NCBI GenBank assembly: GCA_026990045.1
Contig: JALSIK010000023.1
Span: 1-6,501, forward strand
Reading direction: 5' to 3'
Origin: Chromatiales bacterium
GTDB lineage: Bacteria; Pseudomonadota; Gammaproteobacteria; CAMYNG01
DNA: 6,501 nucleotides
Shown here in pieces: positions 1 through 4,745 of this stretch (position 1 is its first letter; each line of letters opens with the position of its first letter). Under the pieces are notes generated by a model. It saw only the letters and a list, made by a program, of their open reading frames with translations, was not told the origin of the DNA and did not search any database. A program made the translations under genes and the position numbers.

Positions 1-813
1 GCCGTCTATCCGCTCTACGACCTCACCTCCGCCGACATCCTGTGGGCGCTGCTGGTGGGCGGCAGCCTGCTGCTGGCACTGGCGCCTTGGCTGCCGCCGG
101 TGAAGCGGGAGCCGGCGGCGGCGGTGAACCTGGCCAACTGCAACGGCTGCGGGCGGTGCTTCGCCGACTGTCCCTTCGGTGCCGTGACCCTGGAACCCCG
201 GAGCGACGGCCGGCGCCATCCCCTGCAGGCGGTGGTGGACCCGGACCTGTGCACGGCCTGCGGCATCTGCGCCGGTGCCTGTCCTTCCTCGACGCCTTTC
301 CGGAGCGTGGCGGAGCTGGTCTCGGGCATCGACATGCCCCGGCTCACCGTGCACCGGCTGCGCGAGGCCACCGTCGCCGCCCTGCGCCGGGCCGCCGGAC
401 CGCTGCGGGTGGTGGTCTATGGCTGCGCCCACGGCGCCGACCTGTCGGCGCTGGCCCGGCCGGGCGTGGTGACGCAGACCCTGCCCTGCATCGGCAACCT
501 GCCCCCGTCGTTCATCGACTACGTGCTGCGCCGCGCCGGGGCCGACGGCGTGCTGCTCACCGGTTGCCGCCTGGGCGACTGCTATTTCCGCACGGGCAAC
601 GAGTGGATGGTGCAGCGCCTGGCCGGCACCCGCGAGCCCCACCTGCGCACCACCGTGGACCGGCGCCGGTTGAAGGTGGTGTGGGCGGCAGCGGTGGACG
701 GCGCCAGGCTCACCGCCGCGCTCGACGAGTTCCTGCGGCAGCTGGCGCGCCTGGAGACGCAACGGGACCCGGTGCCGCCGCCCGCCCGGGTGGCCGGGGA
801 GGGAGCCCGGTGA
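1..813 (+). CDS. Partial membrane protein with 2x[4Fe-4S] ferredoxin and MvhD/FlpD-type domain (5' end outside window)
   Basis: The frame is open from base 1, so the gene starts upstream; 270 residues are visible. Residues 11-31 are a hydrophobic segment ending in PWLPP, which resembles the last helix of a cytochrome b-type module; that assignment is inferred because the haem-binding part lies outside the window. Two [4Fe-4S] motifs follow, CxxCxxCxxxCP, with C47/C50/C53/C57 and C84/C87/C90/C94. Next comes an MvhD/FlpD-like domain (about 135-230) with C142, C163 (LPCIG), C189 and C194 (TGCRLGDC), the four-Cys pattern of the [2Fe-2S] subunit that links hydrogenase or formate dehydrogenase to heterodisulfide reductase. 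No hydrogenase gene is in view, so a database name of 'hydrogenase iron-sulfur subunit' would mislead. It more likely carries electrons between membrane haems or quinone and a soluble partner. Its TGA overlaps the next gene's GTG start, implying translational coupling. Confidence 0.87.
   Translation, partial: AVYPLYDLTSADILWALLVGGSLLLALAPWLPPVKREPAAAVNLANCNGCGRCFADCPFGAVTLEPRSDGRRHPLQAVVDPDLCTACGICAGACPSSTPFRSVAELVSGIDMPRLTVHRLREATVAALRRAAGPLRVVVYGCAHGADLSALARPGVVTQTLPCIGNLPPSFIDYVLRRAGADGVLLTGCRLGDCYFRTGNEWMVQRLAGTREPHLRTTVDRRRLKVVWAAAVDGARLTAALDEFLRQLARLETQRDPVPPPARVAGEGAR
796..805 (+). promoter_or_regulatory. Ribosome binding site for the 182-aa gene
   Basis: A purine run, GGGGAGGGAG, ends four bases before the GTG at 810. 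It supports GTG 810 as the true start, even though the same frame stays open far upstream inside the preceding gene. Confidence 0.6.
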
Positions 814-1358
814 ACGCGTGGCTGCGCCGCCTGGGACAGGCCGCGGCCTACCTGGCCTTCGCCGCCGCCGTGGGCTGGCTCTCGGCCCGGCCCAGCTACG
901 CCCCCATCGGTCCGGACCAGGCCCTGGTCCGGCTCAGCTTCGGCCATTACGGGGCGCGCCTGGGCGAGTGTCGCCGGCGCTCGGCGGAGGAGCTCGCGCG
1001 CCTGCCGCCCAACATGCGCGCGGTGCTGGACTGCCCGCGGGAACGCTCCCCCATCCGGGTCCACCTGGAGCTGGACGGGCGGCGGGTGTACGAGGCGGTC
1101 CTCGCCCCCAGCGGGCTGTCGCGCGACGGGCCGGCCCATGTCTACGAGAAGTTCGTGGTCCCCGCCGGCGAGCACCGGTTGCGGGTGTTCCTGGACGAGG
1201 ACATTCACCGGCCGCAGGGCGAGTATACGGCCGCGGTCCGGGCCGGGCTGGCACCGGGCGAGGTGCTGGTGATCGATTTCCGCGCGGCCCGGGGCGGCTT
1301 TGTCTTTTATCACCGGGGGAGGCGGATCGATGGATGCGGCGGCACCGGCTGTGACTGA
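810..1358 (+). CDS. Conserved-looking single-span membrane protein of unknown function
   Basis: This gene encodes 182 residues starting at GTG 810, which overlaps the upstream stop as GTGA and follows a purine-rich ribosome binding site. Residues 9-27 form one N-terminal membrane anchor or uncleaved signal. The remainder is a probably periplasmic domain with alternating polar and hydrophobic strands, suggestive of a beta-sandwich (for example IRVHLELDGRRVYEAVLAP at 82-100 and HRLRVFLDED at 122-131). It has four cysteines: C54, C75, and a C-terminal CGGTGC (C176, C181). No catalytic motif or cofactor site is recognisable. Its last 29 bp overlap the oxidase-like gene. Being coupled on both sides to redox genes, it is most simply an accessory or assembly subunit of the same complex; that is inference from context. 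I cannot name a family. Confidence 0.76.
   Translation: MNAWLRRLGQAAAYLAFAAAVGWLSARPSYAPIGPDQALVRLSFGHYGARLGECRRRSAEELARLPPNMRAVLDCPRERSPIRVHLELDGRRVYEAVLAPSGLSRDGPAHVYEKFVVPAGEHRLRVFLDEDIHRPQGEYTAAVRAGLAPGEVLVIDFRAARGGFVFYHRGRRIDGCGGTGCD
1315..1322 (+). promoter_or_regulatory. Ribosome binding site for the oxidase-like gene
   Basis: GGGGGAGG lies seven bases before ATG 1330, inside the end of the preceding gene. It decides for ATG 1330 over the in-frame GTG at 1300, which has no comparable site. Confidence 0.7.
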
Positions 1359-2754
1359 TCGTTACGAGCTTCCCGTCCCGGCGGGCGCCGCCCGCCGGCA
1401 GACGCTGGGCTGGCTCGCCCTGGGGCTCGGCGCCCTGGTCCTCTCGGGCCTGTTCGCGGTGCTCATCGTGCTTTCGCGCACCCCCTTCCTGCAGGACCGG
1501 GTGCCGTTCGTGGATTTCTTCCATACCGCCCTGGTGGTGCACGTGGACCTGTCGGTACTGGTGTGGTTTGTCGCCTTCGCCGGCGTGCTGTGGAGTCTCA
1601 ACGCGGCCCGGCGCGGCGCCGCCTTCGGCTGGCTGGGCCTGGGCCTGGCGGTGGCGGGGGCGGTGGTCATGAGCGCGGCCCCGTTTCTGGCCGCGGGCAA
1701 TCCGCTCATGAGCAACTATGTGCCCATCCTGCAGCAGCCGCAGTTCCTGGCCGGGCTGGCCCTGTTCGGGCTGGGCTTCGCTGCCCTGGTGCTGCGGGCC
1801 ATGTTCTTCGTGCCCCCGGTGGGAATGGCGGTGTCGGGTGCCGGCGCCCTGCGCTTCGGCCTCAACACCGCGGTGGCGGCTGCGGCCATGGCGCTGCTGG
1901 CCCTGGCCTGGACCTGGGCCGGCATGCCCGGGCACCTGGAGGGGCAGGCCTACTACGAGGTCCTGTTCTGGGGCGGCGGCCACGTGCTCCAGTTCACCCA
2001 TACCCATCTCATGCTGGTGTCCTGGCTGTGGCTGGCCAGTGCCGTGGGGGCGCCCCTGCGCATCCGGCCGCGGGCGGTGCTGTTCCTGTTCGCCTGGGGC
2101 CTGCTGGCGGTGTTCGCCACGCCCGTCATCTACCTCGCGACCGACGTGGCCTCGCCGGGTCACCGGGCCCTGTTCACCTGGCAGATGGAGTTCGGCGGCA
2201 GCCTGGCGTCCCTGTTCATCGGCCTCGGGGTGCTGGCCGGACTGTGGCCCATCCGGCGCCGCGCCGCGGCCACGCCGGAAGGCGCGGCCCTGGTGGCCTC
2301 GCTGGTGCTGTTCGGCGCCGGCGGGTTCCTCGGTTTCCTCATCCGGGGCAGCAACGTCATCGTCCCTGCCCACTATCACGGCTGCATCGTGGGGGTGACC
2401 CTGGCCTTCATGGGCATGACGTATCACTTGCTGCCGCGCTTGGGGTTTCACGCCGTGGGGCGGCGGCTGGGCGCGTGGCAGGCCTGGATCTACGGGGGCG
2501 GCCAGCTCATGCACATCACCGGCCTCGCCTGGTCGGGGGGCTACGGGGTCCAGCGCAAGGTCGCCGGCGCCGCCCAGGGGCTGGACAGCGCAGAGCGGAT
2601 CGTCGCCATGGGGCTCATGGGCCTGGGCGGGCTCATCGCGGTCATCGGCGGGGTGCTGTTCCTGGTCGCGGTGTTCGCCGCCATTTACCGCGGCCGCCGG
2701 GGTTCGGCCGGCCTGGACCGGGATCGGCTCAGGTGCCGGTCTGAACGTAGTTGA
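1330..2754 (+). CDS. Haem-copper oxidase / nitric oxide reductase subunit I-like protein with altered metal site
   Basis: The product has 474 residues, the usual size of CcoN or NorB, with 12 predicted membrane helices (about 26-48, 67-90, 101-118, 138-158, 177-196, 212-238, 249-271, 288-305, 319-338, 346-368, 384-402, 427-452). Helix II has H71 (HVDLSVLVW) as probable low-spin haem ligand, with H65 as alternative. Helix VI has H218 (WGGGHVLQ), matching a CuB/FeB ligand. Helix X has H348 and H350 (AHYHGC), matching the two haem ligands, followed by MTYHLLPRLG, as in NorB and CcoN. Helix VII contains no histidine and the protein has no His-His pair, so the usual second and third CuB/FeB ligands are missing. 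H+4 on helix VI is F222, so neither the Tyr of A-type oxidases nor the Glu of NorB is there. It is a divergent family member; O2 or NO reduction cannot be assumed. It is translationally coupled to the 182-aa gene. Its last 26 bp overlap a gene on the - strand. Confidence 0.85.
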   Translation: MDAAAPAVTDRYELPVPAGAARRQTLGWLALGLGALVLSGLFAVLIVLSRTPFLQDRVPFVDFFHTALVVHVDLSVLVWFVAFAGVLWSLNAARRGAAFGWLGLGLAVAGAVVMSAAPFLAAGNPLMSNYVPILQQPQFLAGLALFGLGFAALVLRAMFFVPPVGMAVSGAGALRFGLNTAVAAAAMALLALAWTWAGMPGHLEGQAYYEVLFWGGGHVLQFTHTHLMLVSWLWLASAVGAPLRIRPRAVLFLFAWGLLAVFATPVIYLATDVASPGHRALFTWQMEFGGSLASLFIGLGVLAGLWPIRRRAAATPEGAALVASLVLFGAGGFLGFLIRGSNVIVPAHYHGCIVGVTLAFMGMTYHLLPRLGFHAVGRRLGAWQAWIYGGGQLMHITGLAWSGGYGVQRKVAGAAQGLDSAERIVAMGLMGLGGLIAVIGGVLFLVAVFAAIYRGRRGSAGLDRDRLRCRSERS

Positions 2755-2917
2755 TGAGGCGGAACAGCCCCAGGGCCAGGACCAGGATGATCACGAAGTA
2801 CACGACCTGCCGGTAGGCGAAGGGCCGGCCGCGGGCGCGCTCGAGCCACCGCAGGACCCAGTCCGCGGTGAAGTAGAGTGCAATACCCGCCAGGGTGAAC
2901 AGGATGAGCTCGACCAT
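2729..2917 (-). CDS. Small two-span membrane protein, 62 aa, unknown function
   Basis: This frame runs from ATG (complement of 2915-2917) to TGA (complement of 2729-2731). Two hydrophobic stretches, residues 2-20 and 37-58, flank a basic loop (RWLERARGRPFAYR), so both ends probably face the periplasm or outside under the positive-inside rule. A GGGAG ribosome binding site (complement of 2927-2931) stands nine bases upstream. A GTG at 2947 would add ten residues, but it lies at or just upstream of the start point predicted from the promoter, so ATG 2917 is preferred. The 3' end overlaps the convergent oxidase-like gene by 26 bp. An FNR/Dnr-type box and -10 element point at this gene, suggesting expression under denitrifying or low-oxygen conditions. 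I recognise no family. It might be a small subunit or stabiliser of a respiratory complex, but nothing in the sequence proves that. Confidence 0.62.
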   Translation of the reverse strand: MVELILFTLAGIALYFTADWVLRWLERARGRPFAYRQVVYFVIILVLALGLFRLINYVQTGT

Positions 2918-2926
2918 CCTGGAAGG

Positions 2927-2931
2927 CTCCC
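2927..2931 (-). promoter_or_regulatory. Ribosome binding site for the small membrane protein
   Basis: On the - strand this reads GGGAG, nine bases before ATG 2917. It supports the shorter start over GTG 2947. Confidence 0.5.
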
Positions 2932-2950
2932 GGTGGCCAGTTTCCACCCA

Positions 2951-2956
2951 AGCCTA
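2951..2956 (-). promoter_or_regulatory. Predicted -10 element of the leftward promoter
   Basis: The - strand reads TAGGCT, which matches the key T, A and final T of TATAAT. It lies 22 bp from the FNR/Dnr-type box at 2979-2992. Class II spacing (box centre at -41.5) would put the start of transcription near 2944, leaving a leader of about 27 nt before ATG 2917. Confidence 0.5.
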
Positions 2957-2978
2957 ACATGCCGGCACTCCACCGGTC

Positions 2979-2992
2979 TTGAGCCGGATCAA
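2979..2992. promoter_or_regulatory. FNR/Dnr/NNR-type binding site, left box of the divergent promoter
   Basis: The sequence TTGAGCCGGATCAA fits TTGA-N6-TCAA, the inverted repeat bound by Crp/Fnr-family regulators such as FNR, Anr, Dnr and NNR. Its centre is 2985.5. Distance and direction fit activation of the leftward small membrane protein gene. The sequence cannot tell whether an oxygen-sensing (FNR/Anr) or NO-sensing (Dnr/NNR) member binds. Confidence 0.75.
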
Positions 2993-3003
2993 GGCGGTGC
3001 CCG

Positions 3004-3017
3004 TTGACGTCGATCAA
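3004..3017. promoter_or_regulatory. FNR/Dnr/NNR-type binding site, right box, nirI promoter
   Basis: The sequence TTGACGTCGATCAA fits TTGA-N6-TCAA, centre 3010.5, 25 bp from the centre of the left box. A -10 element begins 21 bp downstream, so the box sits near -41.5 of a start at about 3052, the class II activator position. This makes nirI a likely member of the anaerobic/NO regulon. Confidence 0.8.
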
Positions 3018-3038
3018 TGACGCCGGGCCGATGACGGC

Positions 3039-3044
3039 TAGGCT
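3039..3044 (+). promoter_or_regulatory. Predicted -10 element of the nirI promoter
   Basis: TAGGCT here is the same hexamer seen on the opposite strand at 2951-2956. It predicts a start near 3052 and a leader of about 43 nt before ATG 3095. No good -35 is seen, as expected when an Fnr-type activator occupies that position. Confidence 0.5.
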
Positions 3045-3082
3045 GGGTTTCTCAAGTCCGTCGCACCGGACGGCCGGTGACC

Positions 3083-3088
3083 AGGAGG
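3083..3088 (+). promoter_or_regulatory. Ribosome binding site for nirI
   Basis: A perfect AGGAGG stands six bases before ATG 3095. It rules for this ATG and against the in-frame GTG at 3077, which lies upstream of it. Confidence 0.85.
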
Positions 3089-3094
3089 GGCAAC

Positions 3095-4615
3095 ATGGTC
3101 CATTTCCCGCAACGGGGCACGTTCGCCGCGCTGGGGGCCGTGTTGTGCCTGCTGCTGGCCGGCCCCGCGGCCGGTGCCGGGAGGGTGGACCCCGCCTTGT
3201 GGCCGCAGGTCCAGGCGTTCTTCCCCGCCGCCGACTCGCTGGGCCCGCTCGAAGGGGACCCGCCGGCCGCGGCGGTCCGCGGCGCCGGCCGGCTGCTGGG
3301 GTACGTCTATTTCACCGACGACGTGCTTCCCATCCCGGCCTACTCGGGCAAGCCCATCCGGACCCTGGTGGGACTGGGCCTGGACGGCCGCATCCGTGGC
3401 CTGCACATCGTGCACCACGAGGAACCCATCCTGGTCATCGGCGTGTCGGATGCCGACCTGCGACGGTTTCTCGACCAGTATCCGGGCCGGTCCATCGCGT
3501 CCCGGTTCAAGATCGGCGGCGCCGAGCGGCCCGGCACCATCGCCTTCGACGGCATCACCGGGGCCACCATCACCGCCATGATCCTCAATGCCTCCATCCA
3601 CCGCAGCGCGCGCAAGGTGGCCGCGGCGCGAGGCATTCCCCGCCCGGGCGCCGGAGCCGCCGCCGGCGGGATCGCGCCGGGAGAGGCGGCGCCCGTCTGG
3701 CCCCACGTCTGGCGCCAGCGCTGGCCCGAGATCGCGCTGCTGGGCGCCGGCCTGCTGGCGCTCACCACGCTGCTGGTCATGCAGGACTGGCTCGTGCGGC
3801 GGCCCCGCCTGCTGCGGCGGCTGCGCATGGGCTTTCTCCTGTATACCCTGTTCTTCGTGGGCTGGTATGCACTGGCCCAGCTCTCGGTGGTGAACGTGTT
3901 CACCTTCCTGTACGCCGTCGCCCGCGAGTTTTCCTGGGATCAATTCATGATCGATCCGCTGATTTTCATCCTCTGGGCCTACGTCGCCATCGCCATCCTG
4001 CTCTGGGGCCGCGGCGTCTACTGCGGCTGGCTGTGTCCGTTCGGGGCCCTGCAGGAGCTGGCCCACCGGCTCGGCCGGCGCCTGCGGTGGCCGGCACGGG
4101 AATTGCCCGAGGTGGTCCACGAACGGCTGTGGGCGGTCAAGTACATCATCCTCCTGGTGCTGTTCGCGGTGTCGTTGCACTCCATGCCCGCCATGCAGCG
4201 GCTGGCCGAGGTGGAACCGTTCAAGACCGCCATCACGCTGCGGTTCCAGCGGGAATGGCCCTTCGTCGCCTACGCGCTGATCCTGGTGCTGCTCTCGATT
4301 CCCATCCGCAAGTTCTTCTGCCGCTACCTCTGCCCGCTGGGCGCGGCGCTCACATTTCCGACCCACTTCCGCATATTCGACTGGCTGCGTCGGCGAAAGG
4401 AGTGCGGACATCCGTGCCGCATCTGCGAGCGGCAGTGCGAGGTGCGGGCCATCCGCCCCACCGGCGAGATCAACCACCTGGAATGCCAGTACTGCCTGGA
4501 CTGCCAGGTGACCTATTACGACGACCGCTTGTGTCCACCGCTGGTGGACCGGCGCCGCCGCCGCGAGCGGGCGCGGCGTGGGCGGCCGCGGCTCCCGGCC
4601 GGCGGCGGTGCTTGA
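3095..4615 (+). CDS. nirI: NosR/NirI-family membrane flavo-iron-sulfur protein, compact form
   Basis: The protein has 506 residues. A signal peptide (about 1-28, ending AGA) leads to a periplasmic FMN-binding domain (about 60-175) with DGITGAT at 152-158; its last Thr is the expected site of ApbE-type covalent FMN attachment. Membrane helices follow at about 212-230, 245-264, 286-305, 349-363 and 389-403. Two CxxxCP motifs (C310/C314 and C409/C413) match NosR. The C-terminus carries two [4Fe-4S] motifs: C437, C441, C444, C448, and C464, C467, C470, C480. NirI of Paracoccus is needed for nirS expression, and NosR supports nitrous oxide reductase; both are thought to move electrons across the membrane. 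Adjacency to nirS favours NirI over NosR. At 506 residues it is well short of typical NosR/NirI (about 700): only about 40 residues separate the FMN domain from the first helix. An upstream FNR/Dnr-type box probably controls it. Confidence 0.91.
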   Translation: MVHFPQRGTFAALGAVLCLLLAGPAAGAGRVDPALWPQVQAFFPAADSLGPLEGDPPAAAVRGAGRLLGYVYFTDDVLPIPAYSGKPIRTLVGLGLDGRIRGLHIVHHEEPILVIGVSDADLRRFLDQYPGRSIASRFKIGGAERPGTIAFDGITGATITAMILNASIHRSARKVAAARGIPRPGAGAAAGGIAPGEAAPVWPHVWRQRWPEIALLGAGLLALTTLLVMQDWLVRRPRLLRRLRMGFLLYTLFFVGWYALAQLSVVNVFTFLYAVAREFSWDQFMIDPLIFILWAYVAIAILLWGRGVYCGWLCPFGALQELAHRLGRRLRWPARELPEVVHERLWAVKYIILLVLFAVSLHSMPAMQRLAEVEPFKTAITLRFQREWPFVAYALILVLLSIPIRKFFCRYLCPLGAALTFPTHFRIFDWLRRRKECGHPCRICERQCEVRAIRPTGEINHLECQYCLDCQVTYYDDRLCPPLVDRRRRRERARRGRPRLPAGGGA

Positions 4616-4625
4616 CCCAGGTCAA
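4612..4625. promoter_or_regulatory. FNR/Dnr/NNR-type binding site overlapping the nirI stop codon
   Basis: TTGACCCAGGTCAA is a perfect inverted repeat in its outer five bases (TTGAC/GTCAA). Its first half contains the TGA stop of nirI. Its centre, 4618.5, is 42 bp (about four helical turns) upstream of the second box, near -83.5 of the predicted nirS start. It could bind a second regulator dimer. Confidence 0.7.
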
Positions 4626-4653
4626 GGCGGTGGCGCGGTCCCCGGGACGGGGC

Positions 4654-4667
4654 TTGATTTACGTCAA
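4654..4667. promoter_or_regulatory. FNR/Dnr/NNR-type binding site, main nirS promoter box
   Basis: TTGATTTACGTCAA fits TTGA-N6-TCAA, centre 4660.5. With the -10 element at 4690-4695 it lies near -41.5 of a start at about 4702, the class II activation position. nirS genes are known to be activated by Dnr or NNR through such sites. The TTGAT/GTCAA half-sites resemble those upstream of other nirS genes. Confidence 0.85.
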
Positions 4668-4689
4668 GGACGGCTTGCAGGGCCAGGGG

Positions 4690-4695
4690 TACAAG
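4690..4695 (+). promoter_or_regulatory. Predicted -10 element of the nirS promoter
   Basis: TACAAG matches four of six bases of TATAAT and lies 22 bp after the proximal FNR/Dnr-type box. The predicted start near 4702 gives a leader of about 44 nt, almost the same as that inferred for nirI. Confidence 0.55.
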
Positions 4696-4730
4696 GACCC
4701 TACCAGCGAAGCCTTTTTTCAGCCCAGCCC

Positions 4731-4736
4731 AGGAGG
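4731..4736 (+). promoter_or_regulatory. Ribosome binding site for nirS
   Basis: A perfect AGGAGG stands nine bases before ATG 4746. It fixes the nirS start, although the frame is open further upstream through the promoter. Confidence 0.88.
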
Positions 4737-4745
4737 ATTTGGATC

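Noticed and set aside
42..809. Upstream extension of the 182-aa gene's frame.
   Set aside because: It would overlap the iron-sulfur gene out of frame and reads as Gly/Arg/Pro-rich noise; GTG 810 has a ribosome binding site and a GTGA junction.
934..2514. A 526-codon open frame on the - strand.
   Set aside because: It is antisense to two well-supported genes, is rich in Gln, His, Gly and Arg with no recognisable domain, and is a common by-product of G+C-rich coding sequence.
2716..2741. Possible hairpin GACCGG...CCGGTC as a two-way terminator between the convergent genes.
   Set aside because: The stem is only 6 bp with a 14-nt loop and there is no T run on either strand; such repeats are expected by chance at this G+C content.
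1330..2754. Calling this gene norB or ccoN.
   Set aside because: The helix VII His pair is missing, there is no Glu at H+4 on helix VI, and no norC, ccoO or ccoP lies beside it, so neither name is supported.
3038..4477. A 479-codon open frame on the - strand across nirI.
   Set aside because: It lies opposite a clear NosR/NirI protein, has low-complexity composition and no start signal.
3095..4615. Calling this gene nosR.
   Set aside because: Domain content alone fits either, but no nosZ is in view, nirS follows directly and the two share the same regulator-box type, so NirI is the better name.
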